DNA from: Halobacterium sp. DL1
GTDB taxonomy: Archaea > Halobacteriota > Halobacteria > Halobacteriales > Halobacteriaceae
DNA: 64,000 bases
Assembly (NCBI GenBank): GCA_000230955.3
Contig: CP007060.1
Coordinates: forward strand, 2,212,216-2,276,215
Direction of reading: 5' to 3'
Positions 24,450 to 32,554 of the stretch are shown here, piece after piece; within the stretch, counting starts at the first letter, position 1; each line of letters starts with the position of its first letter. Position numbers and translations under genes: made by a program. The notes under the pieces were generated by a model, which was given only the letters and a program-made list of their open reading frames with translations, did not search any database and was not told where the DNA came from.

Positions 24450-25352
24450 GTGCCTGGGTGGTCAGTCGCCGCGATAGCGCTCGACGACGCGCTCGGGGGC
24501 CTCGCCGTCTCCGGGATGCTGGTCGTCATCGGCGGGCTGTTGATGCGGAGCGCGTTCCAGCGCCGCCGGCAGCGCCAGCTCATCGCGGAGACGCCCACAG
24601 AGGACGTCGAGTCGGTCACCATCGGCCCCTCTGAGGTGGCGGGGACGGCCGTCCCGGTCGACGCCGCGATGCCCGCGCCGTTCAGCGACGACGACTGCGT
24701 CGTCGCCCAGTGGACCGTCCAGCAGTTCTACGAGGACGACGACTCCTCGGGGTGGCGGACCGTCTCGTCCGGGGTGGAGTTCGTGCCGTTCTACGTCGAC
24801 GACGGGACCGGCCGACTCCTGGTGGAACCGGACGAGGACGTCGTCTACGACATCAGAGAGGGGACCGAACCAGCCTTCGAGGTGCGGCGCTCCCAGAAAC
24901 CGCCCGCCGCCGTCCAGCGGTTCTTCGCGGGCCGGCGGTTCAGTCCGCTGGAGAGCCTCCGCTCGAAGCTCGCCGTCGCCAGCGGGTTCGACTTCGAGGT
25001 CGGCGACGGGTTCGGCTTCGGCACCGGTGGTCGGCAGGCTGGCGACAGGCGCTACGAGCAACACCTCATCCGGCCCGGCGAGCAGGTGTACGTCTTCGGG
25101 ACGGTGCAGCGGCGGGCGAGCGCGCGGTCCGCGCGGAACGCCGAGAACCTCTGCATCAAGCGCGTTCCCGAGGGCGACGAGGACCTCGAGCCGCTGTTCA
25201 TGATCGCCGACTCGCCGGAGGCCCGCCTCAGGAAGGACCGGCGGTTCGCCCTGCTCTGGTTCCCGGTGGGCGCGCTGCTGGCGACCGCGGGCGTCGGCGG
25301 CGTCGTCCTCGTGCTCAGTGCCGTCTTCGACCTGAACCTACAGGTGTTCTGA
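24450..25352 (+). CDS. GIDE/MUL1-like domain membrane protein
   Basis: A 300-residue protein. One membrane segment near residues 12-30, a soluble domain from about 45 to 255, and a final pair of hydrophobic segments near 265-297. The middle has GTAVPVDAAMPAPFSDDDCVV, WRTVSSGVEFVPFYVDDGTG and RPGEQVYVFGTV, the order seen in GIDE (BAM) domains of the eukaryotic E3 ligase MUL1 and its prokaryotic relatives; no RING is present. A GTG start at 24450, four bases after lemA, is assumed because no ATG fits. Function unknown; coupling to LemA suggests a shared membrane role. Confidence 0.78.
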   Translation: MPGWSVAAIALDDALGGLAVSGMLVVIGGLLMRSAFQRRRQRQLIAETPTEDVESVTIGPSEVAGTAVPVDAAMPAPFSDDDCVVAQWTVQQFYEDDDSSGWRTVSSGVEFVPFYVDDGTGRLLVEPDEDVVYDIREGTEPAFEVRRSQKPPAAVQRFFAGRRFSPLESLRSKLAVASGFDFEVGDGFGFGTGGRQAGDRRYEQHLIRPGEQVYVFGTVQRRASARSARNAENLCIKRVPEGDEDLEPLFMIADSPEARLRKDRRFALLWFPVGALLATAGVGGVVLVLSAVFDLNLQVF

Positions 25353-25440
25353 CAGGCGGGCCGAGCGTCGACGCCGGCCCAAATTTCACGGGTGATATTC
25401 CCACACAAAGATTGAAGAGCGTCGCCCGGGACCGCCGAGT

Positions 25441-25893
25441 ATGTCGGAGACGTATCGTCTGGAACTCCGCTCGACGGAGACCCGCCCGTCCAGGGAGACC
25501 CAGGAGAGCGTGCTGCCCGCGATGTCACAGAAGTTCGGGCAGCGCGCCACCATCCGCTCGGCGGAACTGGGGCCGGAGGACCGCCTGCGGGCAGCGACCA
25601 TCGGCACCGTGGACGTCGAGGAGTTGGACGCCCTGCGGGAACTGTACGAGTACGTCAAGCCACACCGCCTGGTCAAGGTCGGCAGCATCAAGACGAACGA
25701 CGACGGCGGCGTCGTCACCCGGAAGTCACACGAGGTCGACCGCGAGGACGTGGACCGCCAGGACCGCTTCACCGTCGTCGGCGAGGTGCGAGGGGACCTG
25801 CTGATTCGCGTCCACGGCGAGAGCGAGCGGCGCGGGCGACAGGTCCGAGACGGCGGGAAACCGCTCGAGCGGGACGTCTCGGAGTCGAACTGA
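25441..25893 (+). CDS. Small conserved-looking haloarchaeal protein, unknown function
   Basis: A 150-residue charged soluble protein, beta-rich at first (YRLELRSTETRP) with a helical middle (VEELDALRELYEYVKPHRLV) and a basic-acidic tail. Its layout (matrix of short strands and one strong amphipathic helix) suggests a compact domain, but I do not recognise it. A TATA-like run (ACAAAGATTGAAG) lies just upstream, so it probably has its own promoter apart from lemA. Confidence 0.7.
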   Translation: MSETYRLELRSTETRPSRETQESVLPAMSQKFGQRATIRSAELGPEDRLRAATIGTVDVEELDALRELYEYVKPHRLVKVGSIKTNDDGGVVTRKSHEVDREDVDRQDRFTVVGEVRGDLLIRVHGESERRGRQVRDGGKPLERDVSESN

Positions 25894-26006
25894 AGGCGCC
25901 GCCGCTGCTGGCGTCATTTGTCCTGCGGCACTCGCTCACCGCGTAAACGCGTCGCTGGTCGGCGTTGCGTCGTAAAAAGCTGAATTTCGTTGTTGTCGGA
26001 GAAAGC

Positions 26007-26201
26007 TTACAGGCGGGTGACGTTGGTCGCGCGCGGACCCTTGTCAGCCTGCTCGATGTCGAACTCCACTTCCTGTCCCTCCTCGAGGTCCGGACCGCCA
26101 ACGTCTTCCATGTGGAAGAAAACGTCCTCGTCCTCGTCCTCAGTCTCGATGAAACCGTAGCCGCCCGTGTCGTTGAAGAAGTCAACCTTACCGTTTGCCA
26201 T
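26007..26201 (-). CDS. cspA: Cold-shock domain protein CspA-like
   Basis: A 64-residue single-strand nucleic-acid-binding OB-fold. RNP1-like [10 protein letters not shown] and RNP2-like DVFFHMEDV are both present, followed by the usual [21 protein letters not shown]. It probably acts as an RNA chaperone. Haloarchaea usually have several copies. The TATA-like box at 26229-26236 sits about 30 bases before the ATG, giving a leaderless mRNA. Confidence 0.96.
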   Translation of the reverse strand: MANGKVDFFNDTGGYGFIETEDEDEDVFFHMEDVGGPDLEEGQEVEFDIEQADKGPRATNVTRL

Positions 26202-26228
26202 TGCAATTACTCCGAGGCGCGATACACG

Positions 26229-26236
26229 GATAACCC
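26229..26236 (-). promoter_or_regulatory. TATA-like box of the cold-shock gene
   Basis: Reads GGTTATCC on the minus strand, about 30 bases before the ATG at 26201. Weak in sequence, supported by spacing. Confidence 0.4.
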
Positions 26237-26328
26237 TTGCGAGGGTCGGAGTACCACGGCGCACTGCCCGACGATTCGTGAAATACGGTTCACGAAACGC
26301 CCTACTGTGGCGCCTGCGACCCACCAGT

Positions 26329-26592
26329 ACGCCCGGACCGCTGTTTCTCGGCGGGGACACCGTCTCGCTGTACCCCGCGGTCGAGGCGGACATCCCGTTC
26401 CTCGTGGAAACGGCCAACGACCCGCGCGTGCGAGCGACGCAAACCAGTCCCTTGCCGAAGGACGCCGACACCTGCCGCAACCGTCTCGGCGGGACGCTCG
26501 GCCGGTACGGCGAGACGCTCGCGCTGCTCGTCTGCGTCGACGGGGAGTGGGTCGACTACGTCCGGTACGGCCTGCTCGCCGAGGCGTACTGA
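26329..26592 (+). pseudogene. GNAT acetyltransferase remnant, start lost and middle deleted
   Basis: An open frame of 87 codons reads [20 protein letters not shown] ... [10 protein letters not shown] ... [20 protein letters not shown]. The front matches the N-terminus of a RimJ-type GNAT and the end matches its last residues (family pattern: VDGEWxDxxRYGLL), but the acetyl-CoA-binding core between them is absent. The join falls in VDGE (26536-26547); that tetrapeptide occurs in both places in intact relatives, so a deletion between two copies is likely. The expected ATG start is ACG (26329-26331). No acetyl transfer is possible. Relatives are recalled, not searched. Confidence 0.7.
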
Positions 26593-26688
26593 CGGCGGTC
26601 GGCTCCGAGCCCGACTCGTCAGTCGACAGACAGCAGCGGGGTCGAGCAACCCGGAGGGATTTAAGCCCCCGCCGCGTGGCTACCGGCG

Positions 26689-27378
26689 ATGAGGATTTCG
26701 ACTGGCGTCTCTGGGCTCGACAGCCTCCTCGACGGGGGGTTGCCGGCTCGCCGCCTCTACACGCTGAGCGGGCCACCTGGAAGCGGGAAGACGACGCTCG
26801 CGTCCCAGTACGTCACCGAGGGCATCCGGAACGGCGAGGACGTGCTGTACGTGACGATGCACGAGACGCGCAACGAACTCGTCGAGGACATGTCGAACTT
26901 CGAGTTCGGCTTCGAGCGCGCCGCCAGCGCCGACCGCTTCGAGTTCCTGAACCTCACGCGCGAGCGCTCCCGCCGGTCGCTCACCCAGTACGGCCGCGAG
27001 TCGGGGCTCTCCTCCCGGCTCGCGTCGATGATCCGTCAGGAGGACTACGACCGCGTCGTCGTCGACTCGACGATGCTGCTCGCGCACTTCGCGGACGACT
27101 CGGAGGCCGAAGTCACCCACTTCGCGACGGGGCTCAAACAGACCGACGCCACCGTGTTGCTCGTCTCGGAGATGACGGACCCGACGGCGTACGCCGAGGA
27201 ACACTACCTCGCCCACGGCGTCGTCTTCCTCCACAACTTCCTCGAGGAGGGCGGGATGACGCGGGGCATCCAGTTGGTGAAGATGCGCGGGACGAACATC
27301 GACTGCGACATCCGCGACGTCTCGTTCACTGGCTCCGGCCTCCGGGTGGACCCCGGCCGGAAAGTCAAGCCCCAGTGA
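26689..27378 (+). CDS. KaiC-like RecA-superfamily ATPase
   Basis: A 229-residue single-domain ATPase of the KaiC/RadA type. It opens STGVSGLDSLLDGGLP, the common KaiC start, then Walker A GPPGSGKTT (Lys34), and Walker B in RVVVDSTMLL. These haloarchaeal proteins are often signal-linked switches and lack the second KaiC lobe. Its stop overlaps by one base the start of the next gene, whose product is probably its partner. Targets are unknown. Confidence 0.88.
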   Translation: MRISTGVSGLDSLLDGGLPARRLYTLSGPPGSGKTTLASQYVTEGIRNGEDVLYVTMHETRNELVEDMSNFEFGFERAASADRFEFLNLTRERSRRSLTQYGRESGLSSRLASMIRQEDYDRVVVDSTMLLAHFADDSEAEVTHFATGLKQTDATVLLVSEMTDPTAYAEEHYLAHGVVFLHNFLEEGGMTRGIQLVKMRGTNIDCDIRDVSFTGSGLRVDPGRKVKPQ

Positions 27379-27818
27379 TGTACGAGGACTCGTTCTCCAC
27401 GGACTGGGACGGCGACGAGATGGACCGCGAGGAGGCCATCTGGCGGGCGTACGCGCTGGGCGTGGCGGCGGCCCTGGGCGAACAGCACCCCGAGGAGTAC
27501 CGCCAGCTCGTCGCCGCGACGGGGCGCTCGCTGGTGGAGATGGCCTACGACGAGGGGAAGAGTTCGGCGGCAGACCTCGACAGCCGGCTGGCGTCGGGGA
27601 CCGCAGAGGAAGACGTCTCCGAGTTCCCGTCCCGCGAGCGGGCGGTGTGGTCGAAGCTCATCTCCTACCGCGAGGAGGGCGGCGACGGCGTCGCGACCAG
27701 CGGCGGCGGTCGCGACCGCGACGATCTGCCCGAGTTCCTCTATCGCATCGACCCCGACGCGCTCGACAGGGACGACCTCTCCAGACTCCGGCTTCCGGAG
27801 TTCCTCTCCCGGAAGTAA
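27378..27818 (+). CDS. Unknown acidic protein coupled to the KaiC-like ATPase
   Basis: A 146-residue soluble protein with a helical front (REEAIWRAYALGVAAALGEQ, ATGRSLVEMAYDEGKSSA), a short Gly-rich loop (TSGGGRDRDD) and a C-terminal repeat-like LPEFLYRIDPDAL / LRLPEFLSRK. I recognise no family. The start overlaps the ATPase stop (TGATG), so the two are translationally coupled. The short C-terminal LPEFL motif pair might be a docking peptide; this is a guess. Confidence 0.72.
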   Translation: MYEDSFSTDWDGDEMDREEAIWRAYALGVAAALGEQHPEEYRQLVAATGRSLVEMAYDEGKSSAADLDSRLASGTAEEDVSEFPSRERAVWSKLISYREEGGDGVATSGGGRDRDDLPEFLYRIDPDALDRDDLSRLRLPEFLSRK

Positions 27819-27855
27819 TAGTTACTTTCTTAACGTTTCGTGCTGAGCGGCTGAC

Positions 27856-28503
27856 ATGGAACGCGCGAGTGGTGGCGACAGCGCCACGCAGTCCCTGGAG
27901 ACCGCCACCGGGGACAGCGTGTCGGTCCGGACGCCGGAGGGGGACGTGACAGTCGGACCCGGGGAGAGGGCCCGCCTGCACACGACCAGCAGCGGTGAGT
28001 TCTCGGTGACGACGTGGCGAGAGGACGACAGCCTGACCGTCGCTGTGGAGCGCGATGGCGACGAGGCGCCGGTGGACGTGGACCTCGAACTGCCCGGCGA
28101 CTGCCGCGTCGGGGCGGTGTCCACTGGGTCGGGCGACGTGGTCGTCCGCGACGTCGACGGTACGCCCGCGGTCGAGACGGCGGCCGGCCACGTCCGTATC
28201 GCCGGGACGGCGGGCGTCGAGTCGGTGTGGACTGGCGACGGCGACGCCGAGGTGTCGGTCACCACGCTCCCCGACGACGCCACCATCGAGACGGTCGAGG
28301 GCGACGTGGCACTGGAGTTCGCCCCGGCAGTCGACGCGACAGTGGAGCTCCACGTCCGGGACGGCGAGGTGGGCGAACCGGCGGCCGTGTTCGACGACGT
28401 GACGGAGCGCTCGACGAAGTACGTCCGCGGCGTTCTCGGGGACGGCGACACGTGGCTCACCGCGAAGACCGGGAGCGGCGACGCCAGCGTGCGGCGCGCG
28501 TGA
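27856..28503 (+). CDS. Beta-rich repeat protein, DUF4097-like
   Basis: A 215-residue protein almost without helices. Repeated turns such as STGSGDVVVRDVDGTPAVETAAGHVRI and VWTGDGDAEV resemble the GDV-type turns of DUF4097 beta-helix proteins, which are usually membrane-associated in bacteria. No signal peptide or membrane segment is visible here, so it is likely cytoplasmic. It is the third gene of the KaiC-like run, 37 bases after the last, with an AT-rich stretch in between that could be its own promoter. Confidence 0.65.
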   Translation: MERASGGDSATQSLETATGDSVSVRTPEGDVTVGPGERARLHTTSSGEFSVTTWREDDSLTVAVERDGDEAPVDVDLELPGDCRVGAVSTGSGDVVVRDVDGTPAVETAAGHVRIAGTAGVESVWTGDGDAEVSVTTLPDDATIETVEGDVALEFAPAVDATVELHVRDGEVGEPAAVFDDVTERSTKYVRGVLGDGDTWLTAKTGSGDASVRRA

Positions 28504-28510
28504 CGATGCG

Positions 28511-30229
28511 CTAGTTCTCCCGGTCGCGCTTCGCTGCGGGGTTGGTCACCGCGCCCTCGGCGGCGGAGCCGAACTGGTCGCCGTACTTCCGGAGGACGCC
28601 CGCGTCGTATCGGGGGTCGGGTTCGGTCCACTGCTCGCGGCGCTCGGCGAGTTCGTCCTCGGAGACGGCGACCGAGAGTTCGCGGTTCGGGACGTTTACG
28701 GTCACCTCGTCGCCGTCCTCGAGGAGGGCGATGGGGCCGCCGCTTGCCGCCTCGGGGGCGACGTGGCCGACCATCGGGCCGCGGGTCGCGCCCGAGAACC
28801 GGCCGTCCGTGAGGAGCGCGACGTCGTCCTCGTGGCCCTGGCCGACGACGGCGGCGGTGACGCCGAGCATCTCGCGCATCCCCGGCCCGCCGCGCGGGCC
28901 CTCGTTGCGGATGGCGATGACGTCGCCCGACTCGATGTGCCCCTCCTGGACGTACGCCATAGCGTCCTCCTCGGACTCGAAGATGCGGGCGGGACCCGTG
29001 TGTTCGGTCTCGTCCTCCCCGGTCACCTTCAGGACCGCGCCGTCGGGCGCGAGGTTGCCCGTGAGGACCGTGATGGCGCCAGTCTCGTGGAACGGGTCGG
29101 CGACGGGGCGGAGGAAGTCGACGTCGATGTCGTCGTCCGCGGGCAGGTCGAGGTGGTCGAGTTCCTCCGCGAGCGTGCGTCCGGTGACGGTGTTCGCGTC
29201 GCCGTGAACTAGGTCAGCGTCCAAGAGGCGCCGGAGGACGACCGGGACGCCGCCGACCTCGTGGAGGTCCTGCATCACGCGCGTGCCACCGGGCTGGAGT
29301 TTCGCGATCTTCGGCGTCCGGTCACTGATGGTGTTGAAGTCCTCGATGTCGAGGTCGACGCCTGCCTCCGCGGCGAGCGCGAGCAGGTGGAGCACGGCGT
29401 TCGTCGACCCGCCGAGGGCGACCTGCACCGCGATGGCGTTCTCGAAGGACTCCCGGGAGAGGATGTCCGAGGGGCGCCGGCGCTCGCGCACGCACTCGAC
29501 GGCGAGTTCGCCCGCGCGCTCGGCGGTCTCGTAGCGCTCCTCGCCCTCGGCGGGCGGGCTCGCGGAGCCCAGCGGCGCCAGCCCGAGCGCCTCGCTGATG
29601 GAGGCCATCGTGTTCGCGGTGAACATCCCGCCACAGGAGCCCGCTCCGGGGCAGGCGTGGCGCTCCATCTCGTCGAGTTCGTCCTCGCTCATGTCGCCGG
29701 AGGCGACGGAGCCGACGCCCTCGAAGACGTTCTGGACCGTGACCTCGCGGCCGTCGTGCTCGCCGGGCATGATGGACCCGCCGTAGAGGAAGACCGTCGG
29801 GAGGTCGGTGCGGATGGCTGCTATCATCATCCCGGGGAGGTTCTTGTCGCAGCCAGCGACGGTGACGAGGCCGTCCATGCGCTCGCCGAACGCCACGAGT
29901 TCGACGCTGTCCGCGATGACCTCCCGGGAGATGAGCGACGCGCGCATCCCCTCGGTCCCCATCGAGATGGCGTCGGAGATGGTGATGGTGCCGAACTCGA
30001 TTGGCATCCCGTCGCCACCCTCAACGCCGTCGATCGCGCTGCCGGCCACGTCGTCGAGGTGGACGTTGCACGGCGTGACGTCCGCCGCCGGGTTCGCGAT
30101 ACCGATCATCGGCGAGGAGAAGTCCGCGTCGTCGTACCCCATCGCTCGGAACATCGCGCGGTGAGGCGCGCGCTCGACGCCCTCCGTCACGTCGTTGCTC
30201 GGGAGGTCCGGGTCCTTCTGGTTGTGCAT
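28511..30229 (-). CDS. ilvD: Dihydroxy-acid dehydratase
   Basis: A 572-residue IlvD that dehydrates dihydroxy-acids to 2-keto acids for valine, isoleucine and pantothenate synthesis. Cluster and active-site blocks are intact: TPCNVHL, GCDKNLPGM and PGAGSCGGMFTANTM, with the C-terminal DGRFSGATRG typical of the family. An Fe-S cluster cofactor is expected. It stands alone, away from other ilv genes, with an exact 25-base direct repeat 32-115 bases upstream of its start. Confidence 0.97.
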   Translation of the reverse strand: MHNQKDPDLPSNDVTEGVERAPHRAMFRAMGYDDADFSSPMIGIANPAADVTPCNVHLDDVAGSAIDGVEGGDGMPIEFGTITISDAISMGTEGMRASLISREVIADSVELVAFGERMDGLVTVAGCDKNLPGMMIAAIRTDLPTVFLYGGSIMPGEHDGREVTVQNVFEGVGSVASGDMSEDELDEMERHACPGAGSCGGMFTANTMASISEALGLAPLGSASPPAEGEERYETAERAGELAVECVRERRRPSDILSRESFENAIAVQVALGGSTNAVLHLLALAAEAGVDLDIEDFNTISDRTPKIAKLQPGGTRVMQDLHEVGGVPVVLRRLLDADLVHGDANTVTGRTLAEELDHLDLPADDDIDVDFLRPVADPFHETGAITVLTGNLAPDGAVLKVTGEDETEHTGPARIFESEEDAMAYVQEGHIESGDVIAIRNEGPRGGPGMREMLGVTAAVVGQGHEDDVALLTDGRFSGATRGPMVGHVAPEAASGGPIALLEDGDEVTVNVPNRELSVAVSEDELAERREQWTEPDPRYDAGVLRKYGDQFGSAAEGAVTNPAAKRDREN

Positions 30230-30260
30230 GCACGAGCAAGGGGGCTGTGCGTGTTAAGAT

Positions 30261-30285
30261 GTATCGACCGAACAGATGTTGCCGG
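30261..30285 (+). repeat. 25-base direct repeat, copy 1, upstream of ilvD
   Basis: Begins GTATCGACCGAACAGATG. Identical to 30320-30344, with starts 59 bases apart. Flanks differ, so the repeat edges are sharp. Confidence 0.85.
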
Positions 30286-30319
30286 CGACTGGGAGCGCGA
30301 CGGCGCGACCTACTCGCCG

Positions 30320-30344
30320 GTATCGACCGAACAGATGTTGCCGG
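30320..30344 (+). repeat. 25-base direct repeat, copy 2, upstream of ilvD
   Basis: Exact copy of 30261-30285. Two sites on one face of DNA would need a multiple of about 10.5 bases; 59 is not far from 63, so no clear phasing. It could be an operator pair or a residual duplication. Confidence 0.85.
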
Positions 30345-30385
30345 TGGCCTCGTGCGACAATCGCTACGTGCCCGCCTCCTACAAC

Positions 30386-30487
30386 TGAAAGCCCTCGGCT
30401 GTCACGGCTCCCGCGGCTCGCTGCGCGCGCTCGCTTCGCTCGCGTGCTTGCATCGCCGGGGTTCGCCCTGGCAGCCTCGCCCTTTCA
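30386..30487. repeat. Hairpin element A (TGAAAG ... CTTTCA ends)
   Basis: A 102-base stretch bounded by TGAAAG and its inverse CTTTCA, with inner inverted CGCTCGC / GCGAGCG-type runs. A second stretch with the same ends and nearly the same length lies at 32632-32737. Together they look like copies of one intergenic repeat family. Confidence 0.55.
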
Positions 30488-30558
30488 ATCCGCCAGGCGG
30501 TCGGCCGGGTCATCTGCGCACCGAAACCACCTTGTCGCGGGGCCAGGCATTCGAGAGC

Positions 30559-31515
30559 ATGGACGCCACCGTCGCCGTCGTGCACTACCCCGAGGGCGCG
30601 GGGCACGCGACGCGGATGCTCGCCATCGCGCGGGAACTGGAGGCGCGCGGCGCGACGGTGGAACTCGCTGGCGGCGGGCCGGGCGAGCGGTTCGTCGAAC
30701 TGCTGGGCTACGAGGAGTACGTACCGACTGTCGTGGACTTCATCGGGGACTACCAGGGCGAGGGGTCGCTGGCGGACGTCCTCACCGGGAGCGTCCCCGA
30801 CGCGGTGCGCCGGGTTCGGGACGTCGCACGGTGGCTCCGGCACGTCGAAGCGGACTGCGTCGTCACGGACGACATGTTCGCGTCCGTGGCGGCGGTGCTC
30901 GCCCGCGTCCCGCAGTACGTCTGCACGCACAACACCCCCGGCTACTACGACGACCTGGCCGAGCGCGTAGGCGCAGCCGCGCTCACACGACAGCAGGTGT
31001 GGGCGAGCCGTCGGTTCTTCTACCCCGCCGTGTGGCCCGAACTCGCCGGCGACCCGCACGGCGTCGAACGCGTGCCGCCGCTCGCGCTCGACGTCCCCGT
31101 CGAAGAGACGCCCGACGTGGACGTCCTCCTCTCACCGAGCACGTACTCGACGGCGCTCGACGAGGTGGCCGACCGCCTCCGGGACGCGGGCCGCGAGGTG
31201 ACGGTGGTCGGAGACGACGACTGGACGACCGTCGCGTCGATGCTCCCGGTGCTCCGCGAGGCGAACGTCGCGGTCTGTCCGGGCTACTCGACGGTGATGG
31301 AGGCCGCCGTCGCCGGGACGCCCTGCATCGTCTACCCGTTCACGAGCGAGCAGCGCGGGGTCGCGCGGTTCGTGGAGCACGGCGGCGAACCCGGCTTCGC
31401 GGTCGCCGAGACGCCCGCCGAGGCCGTCGCAGCGGTGGAGAATCCGCCAGACGCGCCGGTGTTCGAGAACGGCGCGCCCGTGGTCGCACGACGGATAGCT
31501 GCCGACCTCGCGTAG
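30559..31515 (+). CDS. MurG/GT28-like glycosyltransferase
   Basis: A 318-residue GT-B fold protein. The N-terminal lobe has YPEGAGHATRMLAIARELEARG, the GxGHxxR-type acceptor loop of MurG-like enzymes; the C-terminal lobe has CPGYSTVMEAAVAGTPCIVYP, the GxSTxxE-type donor block, and the last SEQRG(VA)RFVE. It would add a sugar from a nucleotide sugar to an unknown acceptor. The ATG at 30559 begins the first strand. It is followed 70 bases on by a beta-RFAP synthase homologue on the same strand. Confidence 0.87.
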   Translation: MDATVAVVHYPEGAGHATRMLAIARELEARGATVELAGGGPGERFVELLGYEEYVPTVVDFIGDYQGEGSLADVLTGSVPDAVRRVRDVARWLRHVEADCVVTDDMFASVAAVLARVPQYVCTHNTPGYYDDLAERVGAAALTRQQVWASRRFFYPAVWPELAGDPHGVERVPPLALDVPVEETPDVDVLLSPSTYSTALDEVADRLRDAGREVTVVGDDDWTTVASMLPVLREANVAVCPGYSTVMEAAVAGTPCIVYPFTSEQRGVARFVEHGGEPGFAVAETPAEAVAAVENPPDAPVFENGAPVVARRIAADLA

Positions 31516-31585
31516 CCGAGTCCCCGTAGCGGGCACGCTTGCCACCGGCGGAACCACCTTGATGTAGGGCGGCGAACTGGCGGGC

Positions 31586-32554
31586 ATGACTGCGCGGGTC
31601 GAGACCGGCGGCCGCCTCCACTTCGGCTTCCTCAACCTCTCGCTGGCGAACGAGCGCCTCTACGGGAGCCTCGGGGTCGCCCTCGACCAGCCACGGGTCG
31701 TCGTCGAGGCCGAGCACGCCGACAGGGCCGTCTGTGGGCACGACCGGGCGAGGCCGTACGTCGAGCGCGCGTGCTCGCTGCTCGACGTTCCCGGCGCGGA
31801 CGTCGCGGTCCGCGAAGAGCTCCCCGTCCACGTCGGCCTCGGCTCCGGCACGCAGCTCGCGCTCGCGGTGCTGGCCGCGGTGGCGCGCGTCCACGACCTG
31901 GCGCCGGAGGTTCGGACGCGCGCCCCGGAACTCGGCCGCGGCGGGCGGAGCGGGGTCGGGGTCGCCACCTTCGAGTCGGGCGGGTTCGTCCTCGACGCCG
32001 GCCACCCGACCGAGCGGTTCACCACCGACCGACCGCCGCGCGGCGAGTGGGAGGTGCCGCCGGTCGCCGCCCGCCACGACGTGCCAGCGGACTGGCGCTT
32101 CGTGCTCGTCCTCCCGGAGGCGGCGCCGGGGAAGTCCGACGAGGGCGAGGACGAGAGCATGCGCGCGGCGGTGGAGTCGGCGGACGGCAGCCTCGCGGAC
32201 CGCATCTCCGGCGTCGTGACCCGGAGCGTGCTGCCCGCGCTGGCGACCGGCGACGTGGACGCCTTCGGCGCCGCGGTCGCGGCAGTCGGCCGCCTCAACG
32301 GCGCGTGGTACGCCGACGAGCAGGGCGGCGTCTACCGGCCGCCCGCGGGCGCCATCGTGAACGAACTCGGCGACAGTCCCGCCATCTCTGGCGCCGGGCA
32401 GTCGTCGTGGGGCCCGGCGGTGTACGGCGTCACGGACGCCGACCGCGCGGATGCGGCGAAAACGGCGGGACACGACTCACTCGACGCAGCGGGCGTCGAC
32501 GGCGACGTCCTCGTCGTCGCACCCCGGAACCGTGGCGCGACCATCGAGGACTGA
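31586..32554 (+). CDS. Beta-RFAP synthase homologue (GHMP superfamily)
   Basis: A 322-residue GHMP-fold protein resembling beta-ribofuranosylaminobenzene 5'-phosphate synthase, the first pterin-arm step of methanopterin synthesis in methanogens. GGRLHFGFLNLS is the typical opening, and VGLGSGTQLALAVL is the GHMP Gly/Ser-rich loop; SGAGQSSWGPAVYG near the end is also family-like. Haloarchaea are usually held to use folate, so its substrate here is open. Other small-molecule GHMP kinases are a weaker alternative. Confidence 0.85.
   Translation: MTARVETGGRLHFGFLNLSLANERLYGSLGVALDQPRVVVEAEHADRAVCGHDRARPYVERACSLLDVPGADVAVREELPVHVGLGSGTQLALAVLAAVARVHDLAPEVRTRAPELGRGGRSGVGVATFESGGFVLDAGHPTERFTTDRPPRGEWEVPPVAARHDVPADWRFVLVLPEAAPGKSDEGEDESMRAAVESADGSLADRISGVVTRSVLPALATGDVDAFGAAVAAVGRLNGAWYADEQGGVYRPPAGAIVNELGDSPAISGAGQSSWGPAVYGVTDADRADAAKTAGHDSLDAAGVDGDVLVVAPRNRGATIED

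Larger units (their letters stand above)
30230..30558. other. Gene-free spacer between ilvD and a glycosyltransferase
   Basis: 329 bases between divergent genes. Near ilvD are two exact 25-base direct repeats. Nearer the glycosyltransferase is a hairpin-type element (30386-30487) with TGAAAG and CTTTCA at its ends. Open frames here are Arg- and Cys-rich without coding look. No tRNA or known riboswitch is visible. Confidence 0.6.

Noticed and set aside
29261..30388. Frame antisense to ilvD running into the repeat region
   Set aside because: IlvD is complete with cluster cysteines; the antisense frame only exists by GC bias.
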